64,000 bases of DNA, taken from contig NC_057766.1 of assembly GCF_010389155.1 (NCBI RefSeq), positions 39,441,516-39,505,515 of the forward strand, given 5' to 3'. Positions 49,996-62,476 of this stretch are shown here, in pieces. The first letter of the stretch is position 1. Every line of letters starts with the position of its first letter. The DNA is from Erigeron canadensis. Its lineage: Eukaryota; Streptophyta; Magnoliopsida; Asterales; Asteraceae. The notes beneath the pieces are model-generated. The model was not told where the DNA came from. It searched no databases and saw only the letters and a list, made by a program, of their open reading frames with translations. The position numbers and the translations under genes were made by a program.

Positions 49996-51533
49996 TGATG
50001 TGCGAAATCTAGCTTTAAATTTATAACACGATTTACCGATTAATTCTGATTACTACACACTCACAGGCAGTGTACCTGATCGTATGCAGTATAGTGAATA
50101 ACTGGTAAGCCGAGATCGTTCGCAAGGACTTAAACAAGCATTTGTAAAGACGTTCAATGATTCAAGTAAAATGGGGGGTTTTCGTGGCCGAATTGCCACG
50201 ATGCAAATAGTCAGTTGGAAATTAGTAATCCCACAGGATTAATCGAAAAAGAGTTTATAGTTTATAACAAAAATTTAAAAGTCACCCATCTTGATTTCGC
50301 TCAACAGAATGTTAGGATTGCACATTTGATGAAGTTCAAATTCAATTTAGTGATTTAATGACCGAGACTCAAATTAATCGTTAACTCCGTACCCGTTAAG
50401 TTAACTACTTATTCGACTCTCTTATATAAACTAGGTTCGTTATTAAGACCGGTACCCCACGACGCCTTTTTATAATTCCCTAGTTAAACAATTGTTTTGA
50501 TCATTTCAGATAACAATTTTGCCTAATCGATTGTACCCAACCGTCAATCCGTCAATTCTTATCAAATATTCACTGCCCCCTACCGTACCCGTCATAGAAC
50601 CAATTGCTTCTAGCAAAACAATCAAAATAACTTGTACCCAAATCCTAGTCGTCACTAAGAAACAAGCACAAATTATCCGCAATCAATAATTGAATAACAA
50701 AGAATAATAGATTAAGTTCACGACAAAATGTTAAATCAAATCACTTGAATTAATAAATATTGTGCAATCCCCACATAATGTCTCACTCCATCAAGATGAA
50801 TGAAAAGGTGATTAGCCACTCATATTGAAATACAAATAACAAACAAAATGAAGGAATTCATCGTTACCTAGTACAAAGGATTGAACGGAAATAACGAGGA
50901 TAATCCAATTGTAATATCAATCTTCAAAATGAGAAATCTGATCAAAAGTCTCCTAAAAATGTACTTGAAACGGCTGGAAAACATAACATAGGGTTTTGGG
51001 GTGAAAAACAAGCTATTTATATGTTTCCCAAAAATAGTTGTGCAGGTGTCGACATAAGCTGCTGCGCAGCTTATAAGCTGCTGCGCAGCTCCCCTCTGAC
51101 CGCGGTTGACCGTTTGACTTTCATTGACTTCGCTGGAAATTCACTAGGCAAGCTGCTGCGCAGCTTACTAAGCTGCTGCGCAGCTTGAGTCCACTGTTCT
51201 ACAACTGCTGCGCAGCTTTTAAGCTGCTGCGCAGCTTGAGCTTTCTGTTTTGTAGCTGCTGCGCAGCTTTTAAGCTGCTGCGCAGCTCTCCTAGCTCCAG
51301 ATTTGACTTTCGTTGACTTTTACCAAACTTCATCCAAACGACCCGGAAATCATCCGTAACCACTTATTTCACCCCAAGAATGTCGTTTTCTTCCAAAATA
51401 CGCTCAAGTATCTGCTACTAACCTGAAACACTAACAGATACCATAAACGCAACAAATGTATATAAACGACTCATTAAACATGCTAACTTAACTATATAAA
51501 CCGTAGGAAATGGGTATAAAATACGACATATCA
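49996..51533 (-). repeat. Left LTR (3' LTR of the element), 1538 bp
   Basis: On the plus strand it starts TGATGTGCG and ends CGACATATCA, so it has the required TG...CA ends on either strand. It is nearly identical to the right LTR. It contains the eightfold CTGCTGCGCAG block (51056-51287) and a minus-strand TATAAATA at 51014-51021, followed downstream by a (C/T)-rich leader. Confidence 0.93.
51056..51287. repeat. CTGCTGCGCAG minisatellite in left LTR (8 copies)
   Basis: Eight copies of AGCTGCTGCGCAGCT (one slightly altered) arranged as four close pairs, separated by non-repetitive or TTGACTTT-containing spacers. The core GCTGCGCAGC is a perfect palindrome. The right LTR has the same block at about 63561-63792. 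Confidence 0.9.
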
Positions 51534-51545
51534 AATCCCCCCATA
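51534..51545 (-). other. Polypurine tract
   Basis: On the minus strand TATGGGGGGATT directly precedes the left LTR (element 3' LTR). It is the expected primer site for plus-strand DNA synthesis. Confidence 0.8.
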
Positions 51546-53645
51546 CTTAAGCTTTGCTTGTCCTCAAGCAAATCCCAATTTTAAATGAAACATTCCTTGA
51601 CAATCACATTATCAACCAAGTGACAAGTAATCAAAAAGCAACAACACCAAGCATGTCAATTGACAGAGGGCGGGTGAAGCAGTTTTTAATCTTAAATGAA
51701 AACTCGAAATGTTTGACAATACCTGAACAATCCGTAAGCCACGATAACCAACTAAGCATACACGAAATAAACGATCCTACCAATATCATTCTACTCCAAT
51801 AACTTACTTTCGGGGTTGAATATATGAAGAATCACTCATAGCTCAGTTGTGATGTATACTTTTTTCCATAGGCTTGATCTCGGATCGTCACTTCACCATT
51901 GAGGCGCAAGGATCAAGTACATTGTCGAAATAGGCATAAAGGGTGATTGTATATTCGAACTAAGGCTATATATTTACGGGTATTTACAATGGAAATGGGA
52001 AGTTATAGGTTACAAGTAAATGAAAAGAAAACAAAAGTATAAGGTATATGTTGGAGATGTACAGATTAGTCTAATCAAACCCAAACCATTGATTGCCAAC
52101 ACACCACCAACCTATAAGATGCTATCCCGCGAACACACCTTTAAGTATCACGCAAATCCTGACACCATAGTGGTGTATCAACCTCAAACAACTTATTATC
52201 AACTAAATCTTCCATAGATAATGATACACAAACTTTCTAGACATTTGAGATTGATAAATAGCATACTAGTAGCCCAAGTTCTTCTCTTTTTTTTATTTTA
52301 TTTATTTATTGAACCAATTTTTACTCTACTAGTAAATACTTTCTTCCAACAATTAACATGTCTATAACTCTTCACTTTCTTTATTTGAACAATTCAAGAC
52401 AATCTTCAATAACTTAACCCGTTTTTGTATTCTCAAAGATAAGAACATTCCACAAATCAACCCAATAAGAATCTCCCAAACCATTCAAACAACCATGACA
52501 ATCAATGGCCCCCAGATTAGACTAACGGTATAGTAAAGTGTAATTAGGTGAAGTTTACATGACAAGGGTGAAAAGCTAAATTACAAGGAATGAATATGTG
52601 TATAAGATTATCTGAAGATTCAAAGAAAAAGGAAAATGTGTATATATGCAAGTATAGGTAAGTGTATAAGGTTGTATAGGTGATTATAGAGATACAAAAG
52701 AAAAGAAAAAGAAACGAAAGAAAGAAAAGTAAGGTCAAACCTAAATGCCCAATCATTCTCCAATGTACTTGTCACGATCACCAGGCCAAGTTCTAGAATC
52801 AACACATCACCAGCACACTCTTATCGAGAAGAGAACCCGGAAATGGCTTAGAAATACCTCAAACACGCACATCCTAGTGCAAGGCATCAAAAAAATGAAT
52901 ACCTTACTCCTGAATAAATCCAAGAGCCTAAGAGAGGGACGTATTTACGAGGCAAACAAACCAAAACCGCTACTTGACAACTATATGTGACAGGATGAAA
53001 TCTCACAATTTGGTGTTTTGGATGTATATAAGTATGCAAGTAATGTTATCAATCCCGAAGGATAGCCAAATAACCGTTCAAGACACACTTCGCCAGTTAA
53101 ACATTTCTTTTGTCAAGGAAAATTTGGTAGTAAAATTGCTTAATAAATAATGAACTTAAGTGTCAAAAGCAATTCACCACGAGGACAAGTTCAAGTCAAG
53201 TTTAAAATCATATTAACTTCTATTATTCCGCCAAATTGATAGCACCAGTTTCAAACATGCACATCACAGTTAAGAGTTCAAAATAGAAACTCATACCCTA
53301 GATAAAATCCAAAGGCCTACGAGAGGGACATATCAACAAAACCGATAGAAATCAAAATGACAAAACAACAAACGTTATATACCCGGTAGCTTAAACCTAT
53401 TTGCCACCCCCCCACACTTAAGATGGACAATGCCCTCAATGTCCAGATCGGTCAAACAACAGGAAAATAGGGTAAGCGACAAAGCAAGAATAAGAACACA
53501 TACCGGAATAACAAAATGAAAGGTGCGAGAGTTTTGTGTGCAACAAAAAATACCAATCACATATGGCGCTGAACTTACTGCCAGCATATACATATCAAAA
53601 CCTTGAACGGATCATGGTTACAAGCATCGTCAGCGCAAAAGTAGC
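51546..53645 (-). other. Athila 3' non-coding region
   Basis: About 2.1 kb between the extra ORF and the PPT. No coding region is supported on either strand; open frames here lack domains. A second PPT-like tract lies at 53407-53420. Confidence 0.6.
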
Positions 53646-55400
53646 TCACTGGGGTGGATGAGGTGGGTACGGACGGTAACCAGGAATGTTACCAACATCA
53701 AATAAAGATCCAACAACTTGCTCAGCAAAAGAAGGTTCCGCAGCGCCTGTCTCGCCCGCATCCGTCCCGGCGTAGGTACCTGCATAATGACCAAAACGGA
53801 CCGGCATATCCGGCCCTAAAGCACCAGGATCGTGGTGAGGAGGCATCTCGAACTGGCGTTCTGGTGGAAAGTAAAAACCGCCACCAACCGCTGCTGAGGA
53901 ATAAAAATACTCGGCGGATCATATGCTGGAATGACTGTAGGCGGATGATACTCTTGTCCGGTGAACTGTGCTTCTAGCATAGGCTGATAACGTCGAGAGT
54001 CATAAACCACTCTCCCCAAACTAGAACCAATATAGGTCAAATCATCGCCCACTTGATGTCGAAAGTCATCCATCCTTGTCTGGAATCCAGCCATGTCATT
54101 CTGGAACTGTTGCTGGGATGTCAACATCTGATTAACTAGACCCTGTAAAGGAGAAAGATCGAACGAGCCTTCCGGAGCTACAAATGAAGAAGATGCTCCT
54201 GCAGTAGAAGAGGTGGCCCGACGCTTAGGGCGTCGCGTAGCCTCGGGCTGCTGCTCAGGTGCATCAGCCATCTCCTCATCATCATCACTGGCCTCTTGAT
54301 CATCCTCGTCATCGTCCCCCTGGTCACCTTCATCATAAGCAATCAATTGGTAACGCTCATTCGGTTCTTTCTCGGCCGAAGCAAACCAAAACGAGCCAGT
54401 TCAGTGAAGGTAAAAGCTTTCATCAGTTTCCAATTCAGATTAAAACCTACATTTGCCCGATCATCTTCCAGCTGAAAATGTTGAACAATTTTGTGACAAA
54501 GTGGCCACAAACCAACCCCGAGTCCTTCACCCCCTTGGTTCCCATGTGCTTAGCAAGCACATACGGAGGACAAGCTGTCATCACATGATTCCCCTCGTGC
54601 AAAATCCTCATTAACCACAAATCCTCAACATACAGTTTTCGGGTGGGTGTGTCCGCTGGACAAAAAAGTGAACAAGCATCTTATGAAGCAATCTCAACAG
54701 GGGTGATTTAATCGTGTTTGCCCCACAAACTGATTTCCAAGTCTTACCGCCAGAGATGCGAGTATAATAGTCTCGCGAATCCCCCGATCCCTGAGGAAAC
54801 CCAGTAGTGGTCCTAGCAGCATGCTTCAAAAGGTTACAGAAAAAAGGATCATCTAGCATTTCCTGAGTATACATCCCCGTGCACACCCCAAATTCAGCGA
54901 TGGTCATATGCCTGTTTAACCCCCACACCTAAAATGAATCACCTCACCTTCAAACACACTCTTTACGGAATCAATGTCATCAACAGAGATGGTAGAATAG
55001 AACTCCAAACACCATTCCTTATATACTTTCTCCCTAATACTAAAGATATCAAACCACATACTAAAATCTCGATCGATTCGATTCCCATCAGAATCGGTTC
55101 CCCCATGCTTAAGAGTAAAGAAATTATTGATCTCAGTCCTCACGTCTAAACTTCTCAGCATACTGCTTTCCATGAACTTAGGTTCAGTAAGTCCTTCCTA
55201 TGTACAAGGTAGCCAATCGATTGGTACATTTATTCTTGTTCTCCGGAGTTAGATGTGGAAATCGAAGCCACGGATGGGCTGGAACGCCCATAGCGACAGC
55301 CGCGGGGGTAAGCTCAACAGTAGGTGTGGCGGGAGCTGCAGTTGCGGGCGAAACACGAGAACCCCTCGGCCGGAGCGGCTAGAAGTAGCGGCATCCTACA
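53646..55400 (-). pseudogene. Athila extra ORF in envelope position (ATHILA ORF-1-like), frameshifted
   Basis: Pieces in three frames chain together: a Pro/Ala-rich start (about 55400-55200), a segment containing RTEINNFFTLKHGG (55173-54916), HMTIAEFGVCTGMYTQEM (54928-54611), an Asp/Glu-rich then Arg/Lys-rich stretch (54346-54180), a Gln-rich part with MDDFRHQVGDDLTYIGSS, and a Gly/Pro-rich C-terminus ending PPHPPQ at 53646. The middle resembles the plant ATHILA ORF-1 family. No clear signal peptide or fusion-type membrane segment is visible, so a true envelope role is not supported. At least four frame changes interrupt it. Confidence 0.6.
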
Positions 55401-55485
55401 CAAACAAGAAAACATCAAAACAATCAACCCCAAATATAACTTAAACGTATATGAAGTAAAATGAGGTCAGGTGATGAAACAGAGC

Positions 55486-55614
55486 AGCTGCGGCGCAGCC
55501 AAACTAGCTGCGGCGCAGCTTGGCGTTTCTGGATGATAGCTGCGGCGCAGCTCTTAGCTGCTGCGCAGCTTCGTGTTTCTGAGAGTTGCGGCGCAGCTTT
55601 AAGCGGCGCAGCTT
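55486..55614. repeat. CTGCGGCGCAG minisatellite, internal block A (6 copies)
   Basis: Six copies of GCTGCGGCGCAGC or variants, one of the LTR type (CTGCTGCGCAG). It lies just upstream (element sense) of the extra ORF. Confidence 0.85.
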
Positions 55615-56146
55615 GGCCGTTTTGAAGTCTGAAACGACTAGATGCAAGCAACAGCTGAGGTGAACAACAAAGCCTCTCCACCAGACAACAAAGCCTCTCC
55701 ACATTCAAATCCTAATTTAAATTTTAGGGTTTATCTTCACTTAAAAGTAACAACCTTTTGAATCAAGCCCTAACTAGATTAACTAGCTCCATGAAGTTTC
55801 AACATCAAAGTACAACTAATTACTTTGTTCTTAATCTTCTCAACAGTAAATTTGCTATTTTAAGAATCTAATAAAACTAATAATGCACAGAACATTATAG
55901 ATTTAATGATTTAGAATTTTAAAAATAGGAGAGAAACAAAAACATACCTTCCTGTTCTAGTCATGTTGCAAGATTAAAAGAACAAAAGAAATTGAAGTAG
56001 GAGGTTGGTGGGAGGTGGCTATGGCCGATCGAGAGAGAGGGAAAAGAAAAAGGAAACTCAGAGAATTAATATGTGTGTGAAGAAAAACATCCCCAAATCT
56101 ATTTATTGACTAAAAAAAAAGAAAAAAATGACTGTGTTTGACTGAC

Positions 56147-56281
56147 GGCTGCGGCGCAGCTCTCCTAGCTGCTGCGCAGTTTTCAAACAGAACGGTTAAA
56201 CTGCGGCGCAGCTTGATGGCTGCGGCGCAGTTTTCAAACAGAAAGGTTTAGCTGCGGCGCAGCTTGAGGACTGCGGCGCAG
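56147..56281. repeat. CTGCGGCGCAG minisatellite, internal block B (6 copies)
   Basis: Six copies in pairs, separated by TTTTCAAACAGAACGGTT-like spacers, adjacent to a 52-bp poly-T. Confidence 0.85.
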
Positions 56282-56291
56282 TTTTCTTTCT

Positions 56292-56294
<3 letters not shown>

Positions 56295-56346
<52 letters not shown>
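56295..56346 (-). repeat. 52-bp poly-A (poly-T on plus strand) inside Athila
   Basis: Uninterrupted homopolymer between the integrase end and the extra ORF. Length is likely unreliable in the assembly. Confidence 0.9.
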
Positions 56347-56349
<3 letters not shown>

Positions 56350-56647
56350 TTTCTGGTTTCTCAAAACGACACAAGTTGTATGACAACAACATACCTGTCG
56401 AACAACTTAACAAAACTTTGGAAAGAAGAACAGCAGATGACAAAGAACCCCCACACTTACCTTCGTTTATTCTTGAAACGACTTACCGAAAGGAGTGTCA
56501 GCGGACTCTACCTGTAAGTTCTTATTAAACACAATACCAACGATAAATAAACAAAATAACCACAAATAAGAGAACGAGAAGCACGGGTTGCCTCCCGCGA
56601 AGCGCTTAATTTATTTACGAGTCGCTAGCTAGACTCGACGTCCTTCT

Positions 56648-57960
56648 TCATTGCTTCATGTCGAAAAAGGGAAGCTCGTCAACGACGACTCCCACAATTT
56701 CTTCCTCCTCATGGTAAAACTTTAACCTGTGACCATTGACAATAAAAGAAGTGCCATCCGATTTAAACAATTCCACATAACCAGATGGATAGACATGTTT
56801 GATCACAAAGGGGCCGGTCCACCTAGATGTCAACTTGGGTTGCTTGAACTTGTACTTAGAAAGGAACAACAAAACCTTATCTCCTACTTTAAAATCCTTC
56901 GTTCTAAGCCTACGGTCATGCCACACTTTAGTTCGTTCCTTGTACAACAAGGAGTTATCATAAGCATACAACCTGAGTTCATCTAGTTCATTTAATTGCA
57001 TAGATCTCAACTCACCAGCCTCGACTAGGTCCATGTTACAATTCTTGAGCGCCCAAAAGGCTTTATGCTCAATTTCGATAGGCAGATGACAAGTCTTGCC
57101 ATAAAGCAACCGAAATGGGGTAGTCCCAATTGGTGTCTTGTAGGCGGTCCTAAATGCCCATAGAGCATCATCAAGCTTGGTGGACCAAGACTTCGGATAT
57201 CTCCTACGGTCTTCTCAAGAATTCTCTTTAGTGCCCGATTCGTGTTTTCCACTTGGCCACTCGTTTGCGGGTGGTATGAGGTTGAAAAACGGTGATTTAC
57301 ACCGTACCTCTTAAGCACTTAGCGAGTTGGTGATTCGCGAAATGACTTCCGCGGTCACTGATTAAGGCCTTAGGCACACCAAACCTACAGAAAAGCTTTT
57401 TCAAGAAATGAATGACCACACGTGCATCATTCGTTGGCAAGGCTTTCGCCTCGGCCCACTTTGAAACATAATCAACGGCAACAAGGATATATAAATTCCT
57501 ATTCGATGGGAGAAAAGGTCCCATAAAGTCTATGCCCCACATCAAAAACTTCACATACCTGAATAAAGTTTTGCGGCATTTCATCTCGTTTGGAAATATT
57601 ACCTTGCCGTTGACACACATCACAAACCTCTACCAAGGTTTGTGCTTCCTTGAACACGGTAGGCCAAAAGAAACCAGCATCATAAACTTTCTTACCAGTG
57701 ACGGATGCTCCATAGTGTCCCCCAGTTGGCCCATGGTGACAAGCATCGAGAATCTGGCGTGTCTCATTATCGGCTACACATCTCCTGATCATCCCATCTG
57801 CACAAACTTTAAACAAAAAAGGATTTTCCCAAAAGTAATGTTTGGCCTCGGTATGAAGTTTCCTCCGTTCTTGCTTTGACATTTCTTCCGGAATTACACC
57901 TGAACTGAGATAGTTAGCAATATCGGCGAACCAAGGACCTGTTTCAATCTTCATCAAAAA
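56648..57960 (-). pseudogene. Athila integrase domain, frameshifted
   Basis: The N-terminal zinc-binding HHCC module shows as HHGPTGGHYG...CDVCQ (about 57735-57600). The catalytic core has Asp in IDFMGPF and SDRGSHF and Glu in SGQVENTN. The C-terminal part has TGPFVI followed by a chromodomain-free tail ending FFDMKQ at 56648. Frame breaks occur near 57600, 57310 and 57200-57100. It catalyses insertion of the cDNA into the host genome when intact. Confidence 0.85.
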
Positions 57961-58713
57961 CATCAGGAAAATCATCATTATATCATGCTCTTGTAACTCC
58001 TCACGGTGAGGGTTTTCGAGCCTACTAAGATGGTCAGCTGCCACATTCTCTGCTCCCTTTTTGTCTTTAATTTCAATGTCGAATTCTTGCAAAAGCAAGA
58101 CCCAACGAATCAAGCGAGGCTTAGCATCTTGTTTCGTGAACAAGTACCTAAGGGCAGAGTGGTCAGTGTAGACAATTGTCTTGTTAAGGACCAAGTAGGG
58201 ACGGAATTTATCAAAAGCATACACCACAGCTAACAACTCTTTCTCAGTGACAGTGTAATTCTGTTGAGCTGGGTTCAAAGTCTTGCTAGCATACGAAATA
58301 GGGCGGAAGTGCTTATCCCCCCTTTGGCCTAAAACGGCCCCTAAGGCATAATCGCTAGCGTCACACATCAACTCGAATGGTAAGGACCAATCGGGTGGAG
58401 TCATAATGGGGGAATTGGTCAAACTTTCTTTAAGCAAGTTGAATGCATCAAGACAGTCTTTATCAAAAACAAACGGGACATCCTTCTCTAACAACTTAGT
58501 CATGGGTCTAGTGATTTTGGAGAAATCTTTAATAAACCTCCGGTAAAAACCGGCATGACCAAGGAAGCTTCTAACCGACTTAACATTTGTAGGTGGAGGT
58601 AATTTGCTTATTACATCAATTTTAGCTTTGTCTACCTCTAACCCTTCTCTAGAAACTTTATGTCCCAAAACAATACCCTCCTTGACCATGAAATGACATT
58701 TCTCCCAATTCAA
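57961..58713 (-). pseudogene. Athila RT thumb/connection and RNase H domains
   Basis: An open frame from 58713 continues the reverse transcriptase (NWEKCHFMV, LGHKVSREGLEVDKAKI). It then enters RNase H with DASDYALGAVLGQ, TEKELLAVVYAFDKFR and TDHSALRYL, which supply the catalytic Asp/Glu residues, ending in NVAADHLSRL. This part is uninterrupted. The open frame itself extends into the integrase (to 57499). Confidence 0.88.
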
Positions 58714-59838
58714 AACAAATGTGCCCGCTCACACCTTTCCAACATTTTGTCAAGACTCTTCAAACAATTTTCAAATGAACTACCAAACACAGAAAAATCA
58801 TCCATAAAGACTTCCATGGAAGTTTCTAGCATATCCTGAAAGATTGCATTCATGCAACGTTGGAAAGTACCGGGTGCATTACAAAGACCGAAAGGCATCC
58901 TCCTATAGGCATAAGTGCCATAGGGACAAGTAAAGGTGGTCTTTTCTTGGTCTTTCGGGTCTATGGGTATTTGGAAATACCCAGAAAACCCGTCTAAAAA
59001 ACAGAAATACTCGTTTCCGGCGAGCCGTTCGAGCATTTGGTCAATGAATGGTAAAGGGAAATGATCTTTGCGGGTCGCTTCATTCAATTTCCGATAATCG
59101 ATGCATACCCTCACCCCGTAACAGTTCTTGTGGGAATTAATTCATCTTTATCATTTACAACAACAGTCATCCCACCCTTTTTCGGTACACAGTGTACCGG
59201 ACTTACCCATGAACTATCAGAAATGGGGAATATGATTCCCGCATCTAACAATTTCAAAACCTCTTTTTTAACAACATCCTTCATATTTGGATTCAATCTC
59301 CGTTGTCTTTGCACAACAGGTTTAACATCATCGACAAAGTTAATTGTGTGCTTACAAAATTCTGGACTTATACCCGGGATGTCGGAAATCTTCCATGCAA
59401 AGGCCTTTTTATGGGCCTTCAACACAGTAATAAGTCTAGATTTTTCCTCCATCAAAGAAGATGAGATAACAACCGGAAGAAGAGACGTACCTTCCAAATA
59501 TGCATACTCCAAGTGATCCGGAAGTTGCTTAAGTTCCAAATCGGTGGGAGGACTTTCAACCGATGTAGGAACTCGGATACTTTCACCATTGTTGATTTCT
59601 TCGAAAGGTTCATCCTCCGTGGAGTTTCATCAACATCAAGAGCCATGATTTCCTGCATCATTTCTTCTACCCACTCATGCTCTTCTTCACTACAAGCTAA
59701 CACTGCTTGTCCATCTTCCATATCTAAGTAGTCCATAAGCTCCTTCTCCAAAGCATCTTTCTCTTCAACCACATCGACCCTGAAACACGATTCATCACAA
59801 GAGTAAGGGTGCCTAAGAGCTTTATCAACATTAAACAT
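58710..59838 (-). pseudogene. Athila reverse transcriptase, frameshifted
   Basis: Chains from an acidic linker (59838-59540) into AFAWKISDIPGISPEFCKH and WVSPVHCVPKKGG. After a frame change at about 59113 it continues CIDYRKLNEATRKDHFPLPF, MPFGLCNAPGTFQRCM and the polymerase box FMDDFSVFG. FMDD is usual for Athila. Breaks occur at about 59520, 59113 and 58712. Confidence 0.88.
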
Positions 59839-60594
59839 AACCGGTCATTACCGACACCTAAGGAAATTTCCTTAGCTTTGACTCGGATGATGGCATCCGC
59901 GGTCATGAGGAATGGTCGGCCCAAAATTAGAGGCACATTGATGTCCGCCTCCATTTCCAAAATAACAAAATCCACGGGAATATCAAATGACCCACCTTAA
60001 TCTGCAAATTTTCCGCTATCCCCATGGGATTGGAAAGATCTATCCGCGAGCCTAATGCTCATACGGGTGGGGTCAATGCACCCAGAGACAACTTTTTATA
60101 AACTGAATAAGGCATTAGATTTATGCTGGCCCCAAGATCGGCCATGCCTTGTATAACTCAAGACCAAAAGAACAAGAAATAAGAAAACTCCCTGGATCAT
60201 CAAGCTTAGGAGGTATCTCGTTCTTTATTATTGCTGAAACTTCGGCACTCATGACTGCCGTCTTATCTTCTTGAAGTTTCTTCCTATCCGAAATGAGATC
60301 TTTGAGAAACTTTGCATAGTTGGGCATACCTGCAAGGAGATCAACTAATGGAACAGTAATGTTAACATTCTGAATCAGATCAACGAACTTCTTGAAGTTC
60401 GCCTTTATCTTCCCTTGCTTCAACCGTTGAGGATAAGGCACCTTCGGTTTGTAAGGCTTCACGGGAGGTGCCTCATCAGTAGGTTTCTCGGCTTTCTTAG
60501 ATGGAATGGCCGGGATTGGCTCCATCTCGATCTCTTCATCAACTGCAACTTCTGGTTCAATCTGCACGAGGAGTAACAACATTAGGTGAAACAT
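59724..60594 (-). pseudogene. Athila gag-pol linker and aspartic protease, frameshifted
   Basis: The upstream part has YKPKVPYPQRLKQGK and LAGMPNYAKFLKDLISDRKK, a conserved block before Athila proteases. The active site reads ADLGASINLM (DLGA at 60139-60128, in place of DTGA/DSGA). The flap and C-terminal helix region ends in VPLILGRPFL (about 59930-59900). Frame breaks lie at about 60150 and 60060-59990. Confidence 0.8.
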
Positions 60595-60611
60595 TTGCAG
60601 AGTTATAAGAG

Positions 60612-62135
60612 TTACCCTCTCGTCGTGATTGCGTTGACTTGCTCATTTCTTGCATTCGGATGGTTGTACTTAGCTCCAGATCCTTGGCTGTTTTGTTGAG
60701 GTTTCGGGTTCTGCTGAGTGTTGCTCGGTAGGGTACCGGGCTGCCTGCTTGAGTTTCCTAGCCTTTCCAACCTAGCTTCAATATCCTGAAACGTTGCTTG
60801 AGTACTCTTCGAACTTTGCTCAAGCTTACTCGCCAACCCATCCAACCTAGTAGTCATAGCATCCCATTGAGAGGACATCTTCTCACTGGTAGCTTTCTGA
60901 GCGCCTACCAAATCTTTCATGATGTCTCTCAATTCCGAATTCGCATTTTGTTGACTGTTGAACCTACTAAACCTGCTTCCAACAAAACCAGAATTATTAG
61001 CATTAAAATTGGACGAAGGATAAGAAGTACCTGATGACCGATTTTGGTAACCGGTACCCTGATTGAAGTTCCCTTGCTGATTTTGGACATAGTTAACTTC
61101 CTGAGCTGGCTTATCCGGACAATCTTCTGAATAATGCATGTCCCCACAGTAGTCACACCCATCAGCAATCACCTTGACATCCCTTTCAATGCTTTTGAAT
61201 CTCACGTCTTGGTTGTCAAACCTCTCGTTCATCTGCTTCGTGAGGGCTTTGACTTCAGCAACCAAGCTTGATTCTTCACTACTCTCCAACTTTGCTACAG
61301 TCTTTCCACTAGTTCTCTTACTTACAACCTCATCACGATCGGAGAACTCTTTGGCCATATCATCTAAATTTTGTATCCTTCAGCTGGGGTGACATTGTTC
61401 AAACTACCTCCAAATGCCCGGCTAATTCCCTTCTAGTTCTCTTTAATAACCCATCATAGAAAATTTCAACCACTGCTTCGTGTTCAAATTGTTTCCTGGG
61501 CAATTCCTGATCATCTCCTTATATCGTTTCCAGGCATCCACTACATCTTCCCCTGGATCTTGAGTGAATGATCGGATCTTATTCTCCAACTGTCTCTGAG
61601 TCCTTATAGAGTAGAACATCAATGAACCCAACACGAAGCTCGTCCCATGTGGTATACAGATCATCTGGCTGCTTTTTAACCATGCTTTAGCTCCTCCACA
61701 TAAAGTGAGTGGAAAAAGCTCAAGCTTCACATTGTCATCTTGGTTCGCGCCATAGTGATAGAACCTACAAATCTTCTCGAACCTTTCCAAATGCCCATAC
61801 GGATCATTATGCGTCACCCCATCGAACTTCTCCTCCTCCACACTTTCAAATGACTTCCTTTAATAGAAAAGTTTACTCCGGTGGTTGGAAGGCGAATAGG
61901 GGTGCCCCTATTTGTGGGACATTTCTCCTACGGTCACCGTAAAGACGGTTATTGGGGTTTTCCGGCTCTCTATCACCATTCTCCTGGCTCTGACTGGTTG
62001 AGTTGGCTGAGGATTTTCTTTAAGAATCTCGGTTAAATCCTGATGCTCAGTTTTATCCTGATTATCTTCTTCCCTTGAACTATCACCAGTTTTGAACAAA
62101 CTACTACCTTCGGAGAATTTAGGACTTAAGTGCAC
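60612..62135 (-). pseudogene. Athila gag polyprotein, frameshifted
   Basis: An N-terminal piece (62135-61908) is followed by the capsid-like retrotransposon gag core (61841-61443) with DPYGHLERFEKICRFY, LELFPLTLCGGAKAWL and the later DAWKRYKEMIRNCPG. A nucleocapsid part (61358-60612) has a CX2CX3HX4C knuckle (CDYCGDMHYSEDC) and Gln/Asn/Ser-rich sequence. Breaks occur at about 61900 and 61400. When intact it would form the particle in which reverse transcription occurs. Confidence 0.85.
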
Positions 62136-62476
62136 CCGGACGTTGAGCCTTCCTTTGAGTAATATTTATCCAAGTCTACGTCCGGGTGGTCACGGTTTTC
62201 GGTGTTTGAAGGCTCCGTGTTGTTTAATCTGATTAAGCGTCGTCTGGCTTTCCCTGGATTAGATTGAGGACTAAGCAAAGGTCTACCAGAGGTTTGTGTT
62301 CATCAACTACAAAGCATCTGCACAAACACCACAAGGAAACGTTAACCGCACCAGAAACTAACAAAATGAAACTGAAACAAAAAGAAAATAAAATCTAACT
62401 ATGAAAAACAATTAACTTCCTCACAATTGAATTGCAAGGAGGATCGAATCACAAAACTAACAATTACTTAAATTAA

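Larger units (their letters stand above)
55401..56647 (-). other. Athila spacer between integrase and extra ORF
   Basis: Non-coding, about 1.25 kb, holding the two internal minisatellite blocks, the poly-A tract and a PPT-like tract (56448-56460). Confidence 0.6.

Noticed and set aside
51056..51287. Regular palindromic repeats as a CRISPR array
   Set aside because: Plant nuclear retrotransposon LTR. Repeats are paired and the spacers are the same in both LTRs.
53654..54588. Plus-strand open frames across the Athila 3' part
   Set aside because: They are antisense shadows of the extra ORF, whose protein resemblance is on the minus strand.
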